Shown here one piece after another: positions 23,485 through 35,272 of a stretch of 64,000 nucleotides of DNA (the first letter of the stretch is position 1; every line of letters begins with the position of its first letter). Position numbers and translations under genes: made by a program. The stretch is from Cornus controversa. Its lineage: Eukaryota; Streptophyta; Magnoliopsida; Cornales; Cornaceae. The DNA lies in the NCBI GenBank assembly GCA_026545225.1, contig CM048852.1, positions 16,782,146-16,846,145 of the forward strand, written 5' to 3'. Below the pieces are notes generated by a model. It saw nothing but the letters and a program-made list of their open reading frames with translations, was not told the origin of the DNA and searched no databases.

Positions 23485-26348
23485 ACATTTTTGGTCCCAT
23501 TAGGATGAACTGCAAAATGAGAATGATGAAATTCCTGTAATACATTATCACGACAATCTCCCACTGTCGTACCACTAATAATCTGTGGGTGAATAGACTA
23601 CAACTCACTATCCTTCTTTTGTGCTTCGATCACCTTGCTCACAAGCGTATGTTGAGCTACAAAGCTAAACAATGTAGCTGGTTCACTATCATCACTGAAA
23701 TACAATTCCAACTCCGAGAAATGTTCCATCATTGTCCATTCTCGAATGGCTATGCTAGCCAGAGTCCCGTGATACTTTCTGCTTAATGCATCTGCGACTA
23801 CATTTGCTTTTCTCGAATGGTATTCTAAATCAAAATTGTAATCCTCCATGTATTCAATCCATCGCCTCTATCTCATGTTCAAGTCCTTTTGGGAGAAAAA
23901 GGTACTTAAGACTCTTGTAATCTGAATACACTTTAAATTTCTCACCATACAAGTAGTGTCTCCACCCTTTCAAGGCAAAGATCACTTTGCTAGCTCCAGA
24001 TCATGCGTAGGATAATTATGCTCTTGAGTCTTTAATTGTCTACACCCGTAAGCAACTATTCCTTCACATTGCATCAACACACAACCTAGCCCGCTCCCTG
24101 AAGCATCACAATAAATCACATACCCTAAGCCACGCTCGGGTGTCACCAAAATAGGAGCCGTAGTCAACCGCTTCTCCAATTCATGGAAAGCTAACTCACA
24201 TGCTTCATTCTACATGAACTTCACACCTTACGAGTGAGTCGTGTCATAAGAGCTGCAATAGTAGAGAAGTCTTTCAGAAACCTCCTATAGTAGCCCGCTA
24301 ACCCCAAAAAACTACGAATCTCAAAAACACTCTTCGGACTCTCCCAATTCATTACAGCTTCAATCTTAGATGGATCAACTGAAACTCCACCTCCAGAAAC
24401 AACATGGCCAAGGAATTTTACCTCTTAGAGCCAAAACTCGCACTTCTCATACTTAGCGTACAATTTGTGCTCTCTAAATATTTGCAAAACTGTCCTCAAG
24501 TGAACCTCATGCTCCTCTTCCGAGGATGAGTACACAAGTATATCATACAAAAATACTACCACAAAAGTATCAAGGTACTCATGGACTTCGCGTTTCATCA
24601 AGTCCATAAATACCACCGGTGCATTGGTCAAATCGAATGGCATTACTTGGAACTCATAGTGTCCAAACCGCGTACAAAAAGCTATTTTGTGGTTATCCTC
24701 ATCCTTCACCCTCAATTAGTAATATCCCAACCTTAAATCAATTTTAGAGAAGTAGTGAGCTCCCTTTAATTGATCAAATAGGTTATCTATCCTTGGTAAC
24801 GGATATTTGTTCTTGATTATCACATGATTTAACTTTCGGTAATCAATGCACAATCTCAAGGATCCATCGTTCTTCTTCACAAACAACACCAGTGCTCTCC
24901 AAGGTGATACACTCGGTCTAATGAAGCCTTTGACTTTCAAATCATCCAATTGGCGATTTAATTCCACCAACTCTACTGTTGCCATCCGATAAGGTGCCAT
25001 AGAGGTAGGCGTCGTACCGGGTATAAGATCAATCTTGAACTCTACCTCTCTCTTGGGAGGAAAATCTGTCAAGTCCTCCAAGTACTCACATACCACCACC
25101 AGGTAGTCTTCTCTCGACATCTCCTCTCCCTCAACAAATAAACTAGCCAAGATAAAACTGTTTTGCCCTCAAATACTAATTTTATAACATAGTGCAGTGT
25201 AGGAATCACTCCGATCCCCCACAAAGTAAAAGCAATCGCCCTCGGGTGTACAAATCATCACTCTCCCTCTAAAATAGTCTATCGTAGCACGAAACTCTGA
25301 CAATCAATCCATTCCTAGGATGATATCAAAACTATTCATATCTAGGAGAATAAAATCAAACTGTAGTGTCCTCCCTACTACCTCAATAGCGCACCCTCGA
25401 CACACACTATCAAGTATTACCGCACCACCTACTGGCATATCAATACAAGCTACTCTACCCAATGGACTAATATCTAGCCCTAAAGTCCATGCAAATGGTG
25501 TAGCAATAAATGAATAAGATGCACCTGAATCAATCAATACATGTGCCTAAGAATTGTACCCTAAAAATATACATCGAACCACTGAAGGACCCGTTGAAGT
25601 CTCAACTGGTGTGATAGCATAGGAACAATCCTATATACCCCGTCCTATCTGACCACTCCCCTGATGGCTAGACCGTTATGTAGAGGCAGCTGATGTCGTT
25701 CTCATCCCCAGGTGTGAACTCTGAATAGACTGTGCTGGTTGTGGTGGCTAAGGAACTCTGAACCCTAATTGTGCCTTAGAAACCTATGAATAATGCTGCT
25801 GTGACCCTGCAGCACTGGAAGCACCACTCCCCCTCTGTGGTCAATCCCTCACCACATGACCCACCTGTCCACACCAATAATATTTCCTCGAATCCCCTTC
25901 CGATGCAGGTTGCATTTATGGGCATTGTGACTTGTAATGCCCCAACTGCTGACACTGAAAATATTTCACCTTGTCCCAAAAGGATGCCATAGACATAGAT
26001 ACTATAGAGAATGACTGAGTTTGTTATGGACCTCAAGAAAATGAGCCACATCCCTTGTGCTTCTTCTTTGGATTCACTTCTGAGTGAGAAATTGCACCTT
26101 GAGACTGACTCCTCAAACTCCGTATCCTCTAAAAATCATTGTCATCCACCTTTACTAGCAATGTCATCCTCACTACCTCTACATAACTTGGCAAGTTTAA
26201 GACAGTTACTTTGGCCTTTAGCTCGAATTGGAGTCCCTTCACGAACCTCCTTGTTTTTTTTGACAATTCAGTAAACTTATTTTCATAGTCCATCACACTC
26301 ATTAAGCCTTGTTCCTTCACTGTGTCCAAAAAGTACTTCCTAAGGAAC
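23485..26348 (-). pseudogene. B1 integrase start, RNase H, reverse transcriptase, protease, gag part (fossil)
   Basis: Domains on the minus strand from right to left: the C-terminal part of gag (26340-25600), protease with MIDSGASYSFIA near 25530 and IILGMD near 25310, reverse transcriptase (25150-24425) with [25 protein letters not shown] and the catalytic-site region near 24550, RNase H (24180-23600) with [15 protein letters not shown] and [12 protein letters not shown], then the start of integrase. The order and words match Del/Tekay chromoviruses. It is a fossil with many breaks. C is inserted at 26348 within gag. Confidence 0.85.
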
Positions 26349-29096
26349 TGTAGAGACTGTGCCCAATTTTGGTCAATTTTTCAATTTTTGTCATTTATTG
26401 CTTTAAATGTATTTTAAATGATGTTTAACATGTATTGAATGCGGGGAACATGTTTAGAGGGTTGGAATACGGTTTTGGAAAGTTTTGGGAACTTTTGACA
26501 AAAGTTAACTTTTTTGAGTTTGGTCAACCTAGAGGTGCGGGCCTTGTGGGCCTAGAAATTTTGAAAGTGTTGAAATGACTTCAAAATAGGAGGATAGCTT
26601 AAATAAAATATTTGACGTGCAACGGAGTTGATTTCGTGTCAATCTGAGTTACGAAACTCCGAAAATGAGCCTGAGTAGGTTTTGCAAAAAGGTGATGGCA
26701 AACTAGTAATTAAGAAGAGGTCACTTAGCTATAAATACTAAGAGAGATTAGCTCTTCTCTCATTTTTCATCCCAACAGCCAAGACAGAGAGATATATACA
26801 TATATACGTACAAGCTTCATCTCTTCCTCTTCTTCACTAGATTTGAGGGCCTTAGAGTGGGATTTTAATTTCACCGAAGAAGGAAGAAACGATTTACGCA
26901 TCGAGGGCTCGAGATTGATCGGTTCAAAAATAATTTCGGAGGAAGTTGGGTTTTGAGAGATTGGGGGAAATCAATTGGAAGCTCTTCCAATTTCAGGTAG
27001 GGGTGCTAGACTCACTTATACTTTGATCTTGTGGTCCCTTTCAAAATATCATAAGAGATAGCTTTTGATTTCTTGAACCTAGGTCTATGTATATATATAT
27101 ATATATATATGTGTACCATGGCGATTTATCCATGTATAAGTGTCCAACATGTTAGTTAGGGCTTATGCATGGTATGTGTGTGCAAATGTGACTATAATGC
27201 TTTTGGTGAAAAATGTGTTTGTTTGATGAAAACATGAAAAATATGATTTTCTAGCAAAATCTATGAGCATAGTGATTTTCATGATGTGAGTGTGATAGAA
27301 TTGTGACAATCTTGAGTTGGAAGGAAAATGCATTGATTTGATGAAAAATGCATGCATTGTGTGACTATGTGCATCAGTGTGATTATATGCACTATATGAT
27401 GATTTTGGGGCATGAGTGTGAAATTAAGATAAGGGGAAGGCCCCTAGGGTGAAAGACCCAAAACTTGGCCAAGAGGAGGTGCTCCCTTCGGGTTAGTAAC
27501 CTGATAAAGCACAAGCAGAGTTTGGGTGCCGAAGAGACCCTTATTATTGGAGTGATGAGAAAGCCCCCTTTGAATTGATTTCGTGTGAGTTATATATATA
27601 TATAAGTTGTGACTTGTCCAATTTGATATATATATTTGCATTTTATGTGAAGCATCATGCATGATTTGAAAAATGTGGATGTTTTGGTAAAAATGCATGA
27701 GCATGTGCATTCATGCATGGTTTACGGGTTAGAGTGGGGATGGGTGGATCATTTCTATTGAGCCGTTGAGATGCTCACCCCTTTATACAAAACATTTTCA
27801 GATAAGGCGCCAATGGAAGACGAAGCATGATTAGCTCTATGGATATGTTGAGCTTATTTTTGGACTTTTGCTCTTTTGAGATGTAGATAAATGTCCATGC
27901 CGGCTTGTGGCATGTAGACAATGGTGTTGCCTTTACATTTGTATCTTCTTATGTATGTGAAATCCAAATGTAAGTGCCACACTTGTAGGAAAGTGATTTT
28001 TTGAGAAATGTATGTATAATGGCTTCCTTCATTTGAGACTTGTTGAATGTATGCAAAAAGGGCCATTTGAATTCTTATATGTATGGTTCCATGGATTATG
28101 TATGGATTCGAAATTTAAATGGGTGAATGTATTCTTTTGTCTCTTGTATCTTAATTTCATGGATATGAATGTTTAGAGTTGTGGATTTATGTTGGAATCA
28201 TGGTTGTAGGATTTAAATGTATAAGTTATATTGTATGGTTGGGTTAATGAAGATCACCTTTGGAAAAATGAGGATGGTTTGGTTCACTTGAATTTTATGT
28301 GCATTGTGAACTTAGGATTAGTTTTTTATGATTATGCAAGATTTGAGATTCAAATGTATAGGTTGATGTGTGAGTATGATTTTATATCAATGGTAGATGA
28401 TTTATATGAGATATGAATGATCTAAGGTGGTTTTGTTGAGATTTGGGTTCAATTTGATCTTGTATAGGTGTTTGGGAATTTCTGGGCAGTGCATTTCGAT
28501 TAATCGAGATGCCCATCTCGATTAATCGAGATGCCCATCTCGATTGATCGAAATGGTTGTCAGATTTTATAAATTTTCAAGCTTTATTTCGATTAATTGA
28601 AGTCCCAATTTTGATTAATCGAAATAATGCAGGTCCAGGATACTGAGAGGGTGTTATTTTCAAATGATGGGGTCAAAATCTCGATTAATCGAGATGAATC
28701 TTGATTGATCGAGATTACTATTCACAGCAAGGTTCAAAAATTGTCCAAACTTCGTTTCGATGTAATTTCTTCATTTTAAATCAGAATTGAGTGTGGTTTT
28801 TTTTAAACATGAGTATTTTTGAAAGATCTATCTAATGGTGTAGGTTTCATAATCAAATTCCATCTGTGTAAAAAGTTGAGGTCTAGAACTTAGTGGTTTA
28901 TACGTATGGAACCAAAGGTGAAAATCATTTGCAAGGGCCATTGATGATCTAATGCCACTTGAAGGGTGTGCATATAGAATGCTTTCACAATAGAATGGAT
29001 TATAATGAGATTAAGGTGTGGGAACTTGAGGTGAAATTACGGATTCACCCCCGTTTCCCTCGCTCCTAATCGGGTGTCAGAAACCGGGGCGTGACA
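26349..29096 (+). repeat. 5' LTR of chromovirus C (2.75 kb)
   Basis: It starts TGTAGAGACTGTGCCC and ends GGGGCGTGACA. It contains a TATA-like TATAAATAC near 26731, a splice-like donor (CAG|GTAGGGG) at 26997, an acceptor-like TTTTCAG at 27801, a TGCCGGCTTGTGGCA hairpin (27898-27912) and a TCGATTAATCGA palindrome cluster (28492-28718). Solo LTRs D (55783-58576) and H (49613-52341) are close relatives. Confidence 0.95.
28492..28718. repeat. Cluster of TCGATTAATCGA palindromes in LTR C
   Basis: About seven copies of palindromic words such as CTCGATTAATCGAG and TTCGATTAATTGAA lie within 230 bases, mostly separated by ATGCCCAT. They stand about 400 bases before the LTR end and are followed by ACTATTCACAGCA. 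Confidence 0.88.
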
Positions 29097-29099
29097 ACA

Positions 29100-29111
29100 T
29101 GGTATCAGAGC
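29100..29111 (+). other. Primer-binding site of chromovirus C (tRNA-iMet)
   Basis: TGGTATCAGAGC begins three bases after the LTR end at 29096. It is the standard plant initiator-methionine tRNA primer site. Confidence 0.93.
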
Positions 29112-29335
29112 CCTTGGTCGTAATACCTAGGGACGACGGGAAATGGTTGGATCACATATGGAATTGTGAGGAGTATATTAAGTGCATATTGCATAGAAAA
29201 TTTTATGTGCTTACTTGTTTGATATGGCATGCTACCTTGAAGTATATAAGTATGTTGAGTATGCATGAAGTGAATTGGATATAACATTCATGCTTTGAAT
29301 TTTTTTTAGTATCTTCTTGTCATCTATGCAGAAGG

Positions 29336-30590
29336 ATGCCACCAAGAAGAGCTCATGAAGTGACACCGGAAGTGGTCCCTATTGGAGGGGAGCAATTCAT
29401 GCGCGACATGGTCACTACCATGCGCTAAATTGCGAGGGAGACACAACGGGAAACTCAAGAGGAGACACAAGCTCCACCAAGAGCAGCTCCTTCTAGCCGA
29501 ATGATAACGGTACTGGAACACTTTAAGAAACACAATCCACCAACCTATTCTGGGGGATCCGATCCCATGGTAGCAGAGAATTGGTTAGATTAGATTATCA
29601 AGCTTCTCACCGTGCTTGAAATAGAGGAAGAATTGAGGGTGAAAGTGGCCACACACTATTTGGTGGACGAGGCTAGTCGTTGGTGGAAGTTCATCGGTGA
29701 TTACCATGACACCGAGGTTATGGATTGGGACACATTTCAAGTACTCTTCCTTGAGAAGTACTTCCCAGTAACGGTAAGGGATAGTATGAGGAGAGAATTC
29801 CTCAACTTGACTCAGGGCAACATGACGGTGATGGAATATGAGACTAAATTCACATCTTTGGCTTGGTTTGCCAAGGAAATAATTTCAACAGAAGGGTTGA
29901 AGGTTAAACAGTTTATTTGGGGCCTATGACCGTATTTGTGAGATAGAGTTGGACTTCTAGGTCTGACCAACTATGCAGCAGTGGTGGAGAGGGCATTGGT
30001 AGCCGAGGGGTTTAGTAATGATAACCAAAGGATTAGGGAAGCAAAGAACAAAGCAAGGGCCACGGGATCTCTTGAGGATAACCGTGCTAAGAAGAAGCGA
30101 AAGAATGGTGGGTCGTCCTCACAAGGGCCACAAACTCAATTTGTGACTTCTGTGGCTATACCTTCTAGATCCTTCTGATCTAGAACAGTTTGTTACAATT
30201 GTCAGAAGCCAGGACACAGAATGGCTGAGTGTACATAAGGACAAGTTCCTTCAGTGGCAGAGAAGAGGTGCTTCAATTGTCATCAGTTGGGGCATATGAG
30301 TTGGGATTGTCTACAAAAGAAGGGTGCACAGGGTGGTATGAGTTCACAGCAGTGTCTTGCATAGCCTACTGCTTCACAGTCAAGTTCCAGGACATTGCCA
30401 CCACCATAGATAGTGCCTTTAGCTCAGAGCTCGCGGACGCTAGCTAGAGGAGTTGCGTCTAGTGCTCCTAGTCAGCAGTCTAGATATCAGGGTATGGGAC
30501 AGTAGGGCCAGAGAGCACAAGGCCGTGCCTTTACTCTTATCTCATTAGAGACCTCAGCAGGACCGTCAGTAGTCCGAGGTATATTTCTTG
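29336..30590 (+). pseudogene. gag of chromovirus C (fossil)
   Basis: The frame starts PPRRAHEV shortly after the PBS. The gag core shows HNPPTYSGGSDPMVAENW, LVDEASRWWKF, FQVLFLEKYFP and MTVMEYETKFTSLA. A basic stretch (KKKRKNGG) follows. Two zinc knuckles of the CX2CX4HX4C type stand near 30190-30310 (CYNCQKPGHRMAEC and CFNCHQLGHMSWDC), which would bind element RNA. It is a fossil with several breaks. Confidence 0.88.
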
Positions 30591-31403
30591 TATCTAGTTC
30601 GTGGGCTAGGGTTTTAGTGGACTCGGGTGCATCGCATTCATTCATTTCATGTGCATTTGTTTGTGCTTTGGGGTTGGAGGTGTCATCTTTGGATTCGACC
30701 TTGTCCATTGATATGCCAGTTGGGGGTAGGGTGACTTTGAGTAGAGTATGCCGATCTTGCGAGATCGAGATATCAGGACACCGATTAGTGTTTGATTTCA
30801 TCCTTCTCAATATGACTAGCTTTGATGTGATCTTGGGTATGGATTGGCTATCAACCTATAGAGCCAACATTGATTGTTACAAGGGAAGAGTGACCTTGCA
30901 TACGCCGGAAGGTGTTCGAATTTGTTTTGTGGGAGAGCGGGATGACTTCTACTTGTCGTCTCAACTTGGCTCTAGTGATCGGAAAGGGCTTGGGTATTTC
31001 TTGGCGAGCCTACTTGTTGATGGTGATGATGAGACACTTGGAGAGCTTCCTCGTGTAGTGTGTGAGTTTATGGACGTATTTTTGGGGGAATTGACACAGT
31101 TGCCTCCGAAACGAGAAGTGGAGTTTGTTATAGATCTTGCTCTAGGTACCGCGCCCATTTCTATGGCACCGTACCGAATGGCATCGGCTGAGTTAAAAGA
31201 GTTGAAGGACCAATTACAAGAGCTACTAGACAAGGGATTTATACGCCCTAGTACATCGCCTTGGGGAGCTCCGGTTCTTTTTGCTAAGAAGAAGGACGGG
31301 TCTTTGCGGCTTTGCATTGACTATAGGAAGTTGAATCAGGCAACGATCAAAAATAACTATCCCTTGCCAAGGATAGATGACTTGTTCGATCAACTTAATG
31401 GTT
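30591..31403 (+). pseudogene. Protease and start of reverse transcriptase of C (fossil)
   Basis: Protease shows [10 protein letters not shown] with [11 protein letters not shown] as its second motif. A linker and the start of reverse transcriptase follow: [48 protein letters not shown] and [11 protein letters not shown]. The sequence runs to the CACTA insertion, where the target duplication GTT stands at 31401-31403. It is a fossil part of C. Confidence 0.92.
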
Positions 31404-31415
31404 CACTACAAGAAA
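31404..31415 (+). repeat. Left terminal inverted repeat of the CACTA element
   Basis: CACTACAAGAAA matches the complement of the right end (38391-38402) at 11 of 12 positions. Confidence 0.95.
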
Positions 31416-31419
31416 AAAG

Positions 31420-31905
31420 ACTTTCTACGGCGGGCAAAAATGGCTTTTACCACGGGCATAGCCCGCCGTGGTATCGGGTGTCGTAGATGTCCAAAGACTT
31501 TTTACCACAGGCTTCGCCCGTGGTAGAAAAAATACTTTTAACCACGGGCTTCGCCCGTGGTAGAAAGTTAATTTTCTACCACGGGCTTTACCCCGTAGTA
31601 GAAAGTATGCTTTCTACCATGGGCGAAGCCCGTGGTATAAAAATAACTTTTAACCACGGGCTAAAGCCCGTGGTAGAAATCATACTTTCTACTACGGGTA
31701 AAGCCCGTGGTAGAATAATTACTTTTAACCACGGGCTTCGCTCGTGGTAAAAAACATACTTTCCACCACGGGCTCAACCAGTGATAGAATAATAACTTTT
31801 AACCACGGGCGGAGCCCGTGGTAGAAAATATTTATTCTACCACAAGCTGAGCCCGTGGTGGAAATTATTTATTCTACCACGGGCTTAGCCCGTGGTGGAA
31901 AGTTT
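31420..31905. repeat. Left subterminal hairpin array of the CACTA element
   Basis: About twelve units follow each other at about 35-48-base spacing. Each is an inverted repeat of the form TACCACGGGC, a 3-5-base loop, GCCCGTGGTA, separated by short T/A-rich spacers such as GAAAGTA. Subterminal repeats of this kind bind the transposase in En/Spm. The unit here is itself palindromic. The array creates spurious open frames, for example at 31487-31750. Confidence 0.93.
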
Positions 31906-34900
31906 ATTAATTTTTTAAAAAAAATTATATGCCTGTACAACAAAATTTACAAAACCACTTGTACAACAAAAATCATCCATCTTCAATTCCACCAATATAC
32001 AACTGAACAACACCCAAAGTTATATTCACACCAAGTCTTGATAACATCAGTATTAACAGGTTTTGCAGAATACTTTTGCAACAAATAATCATCAAAAATA
32101 GCAACCAATGTTGAACAGATTTACATACTACATTTGTAAAATTGCATCAAAATATTAATCATACCAATCACAAACAAATAAATTAATCACAAACTTCTTT
32201 TATATTCAAAGAGCTAGTTCCGAGACATACTATTCAAAGAAAAAAAAGTCTCAATACTGATACAACTAACATTATGATTGCTTACCAATAGCATTCCTTT
32301 CAACCAAACATTAAGCTATATCAAAACTACATTAAAAAAAACTGAAACGCTTTGCTTAAATGCATAACACAACTATACCCAAAAAAGCAGCCATAATGTC
32401 CAAAAGTTAGTCACTGTCCAGTGTGTCACTGTCTAAAATATCTTATCAGTCTTCAAAAAAATATATGTCCAAAAGTTGGCTAAAATAAACCTGCATTATA
32501 AAACATTTTCAATCAAAATCAATACTTTTTCTAATAATCAATTCAATTTAAACTCTAAGTACACTAATAAAATACTCCATATTTAAACAAATGGTTTAAG
32601 AGTAGTTCATGTCATGTAATGCATGTATATTATATGTAGTTTCAATTCAGAATTAACTCTAAATTTGTGATTTGTCTTTTCCATCTTTTGTTTTAAAAAA
32701 GAGTAAGATCCAAATGAATATCTCGCAACTATTTTCCTTGAAGTTTCCTTTTGTCTCTAAAGCATAAGGGAAAAAAAGAATAAAAGAAAAAGAAAGTCTA
32801 AAAGTTTGAATTTTTTTTAGTTTCCACTATTTGAACAGAACACTCCAAATGATCAAGAAAAAAAGAGAGGAAGTCTAAAACTCTGAGCCCTGAATGGCTT
32901 GATTTCTATTATTTGATAAAAACCCTCCAGTAGTTTTATTTGTGTACATTATGTGAATTCCGCTTTGAAAGAGTATTAATGTTTTCATAGACATGAGATC
33001 TAATGTCATTGTCATTGGATAAATTGATTAAAGTTAGAGATGCAATATCAACTCAGTATTGCATAATGTTGGTAAAAAAATATATATATGTGAGATTCTA
33101 AGAGAATAGGTGCTACATATTTTATGATCAAATATCCCAAGGCTGGATGATTTTTATTATTATTATTATTGTAATTATTATTTTCACAGAAGATGAAACA
33201 TTCAAATTGGCAAGAAACTGCTTCTTTTCATGATTGATCCAAAGAAGTCAATAATTAAAGATTCATTGCTTTCAATGGTGAAGAGTCAAAAATAAGAGCA
33301 TCCAAAATCAAAGTTGGGCCGCTTTAAGCTCGCAGCAAAGAAACAGAGCAATGCAACCAATGTTATATGATAGAGTAAGCGTACGACTATCTCATTATCT
33401 TACAATGATATGTCACTGGAAAACAAGACAGAGAGTGTGTATATATATATATATATATAATATCCCAAATCAAAGTTGCATTTTGCTGATGTTAAACATC
33501 AGGTCACCAAGACCTTAGACTTGGCAAACCAAAAGTTATGTAACTGGAAACTAAATCAAAAGCCAAATCTATAACAAAGTTTCAACTGGAACTTAGAACT
33601 ACAAATGAATATTGTTTCAAATATCCCTCTCTTAAAAACATGTGATAATCTTTTGTGGCTTCAGCTTCTCAGCATCATTCAACATGGATAAAGAGAGTCC
33701 TAATGGAAACTTTCAACCATACAAATATCTATACATACTTTTTAAAAGAATTGCGGATAACTTAATTACATTTATCAGTTCATAGTTTCATAGTAGAATC
33801 TTAATCTCTAATGCCATTCAACTATCTGAGCCTTGACCTCTTATGATCAGAAAATATGTGGATTATTGATTTATATGCAATAATCAAGATACCAGCAAGA
33901 TCTTAGTAAACAATTCTGGAGGAAGGAAAAATATTGAAACTAGCACAATTAAAAATTTCCCATGCTTTTACCATTACACGTGGCAATATATGACTTTAAA
34001 CTATGTTGAACTTGTTGCCTTTCAAGGTTGGGATGAATTACTGGGTGAATGCTATTATGCTAGCTCCTTTCATGTCTATTTGGTGAATCCCATTTTGTCC
34101 AAATTTAGGCTGGGTGTCTGAAATTGCTGAATGCTGACATTTACTTCCCTACTATTTGGCTTTAAATGCTTTCTATTATTGAGGATGAACAAAATCCTGA
34201 ATTGCTTGTTCAAGAGCTCCCCTTCTTCAAGTAGCTACAATAAAATATGTCAATATCTAATATCTATATTGAAACAATGATCATATTTTTGTGTATATCT
34301 AGTGTTGCCCACATATTAAGAATGATTCCAATATGAAAGATCTATTTTGAAACAATGATCAGATTTTTGTGTACATGTAGTGCACACCACATATTTGGCT
34401 TAATGTCACAACATAACTTGGACATTGTTTTCATTTTCCCACTTATATTTTTTTCTAAATGCATTTTTAGTTTTTTACCATGTGGTTCAACCCCATCCCC
34501 CAGTCACAGGTCATTGACTATTGGGTAACCACATGCATTTATATTTCTGAGTTACCACAATATATACACACACACACACACACACATATATACAGTACAC
34601 ACACAAAATGCCACATCTAGGATTTAGACAATTTTTGTTCCAAACTTTGTGCATTAGCTTTGTGCATTTGAGCAGAGTGGTCCATTGTATAGTTACCTCA
34701 AATTAATGTGAATATGTCTTATAGAAGCACTGGACAGCCAAGGGCTTCCCAAGTTGTCCAAGAGGACTTTCTTTAGAGGGGGCTATCTAAGCCCCTAGGA
34801 CAGAGATAGAGTATATGATTTCTAGTACAAAGACTTTGGTTGTTTTGTCACATTTTTTTTATCTTTGTAATGAGTGGAAAAACTTTCAAGTTGAAGACAA

Positions 34901-35102
34901 GAGAGAAAAAGGATACAAGTTGCAACTGCAGATTAATGATCACAGATTGAATATATAACAATATAACATGATTGTCTTTATATTTATTTGAATACATACA
35001 CAAATTATTGAGGTCATTGTGAAAGTGGATCCTAGAGGAAGTTTTGATAAATTGAATCAGTTTTGGTATTTTCCTTCAATTTGAACTAGAATTTGCACTT
35101 AA
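31906..35102. other. CACTA interior left of the FKBP cargo, no gene recognised
   Basis: This is AT-rich sequence with no long frame and no transposase words. It contains (TA)n at 33440-33461 and (AC)n at 34565-34587. Some of it may be further captured intron or intergenic DNA. Nothing here could be tied to FKBP exons. Confidence 0.45.
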
Positions 35103-35272
35103 TCTGGAGTGGATCACCTTTGTCTCACTTGGGAGAATTCCGAAGCTAAATAGATTCTTTGAATAATCCTTTGCTTGATTTGGTTTCCCTCTTTTTTTTT
35201 TTTACTTTTTTTGGAACAAAATGATTTCTCTCTTTCTCTATGTATATACTTTTTCTCTGGAGTGGATCACCT
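35103..35272 (+). repeat. 17-base direct repeat at the left edge of the FKBP fragment
   Basis: TCTGGAGTGGATCACCT occurs at 35103-35119 and again at 35256-35272, where it overlaps the start of FKBP homology (SGSPPTIP, beginning in mid-exon). The 136 bases between the copies are T-rich and carry no FKBP exon. This marks the probable capture junction. Confidence 0.85.

Noticed and set aside
31420-31905. Regular repeat-spacer look, as in a CRISPR array
   Set aside because: This is a plant DNA transposon end. The units are self-complementary with short A/T spacers, and no cas genes are present.
31487-32088. Open frames of 77-87 residues in the left CACTA end
   Set aside because: They are translations of the repeated TACCACGGGC hairpin units and show no protein family words.
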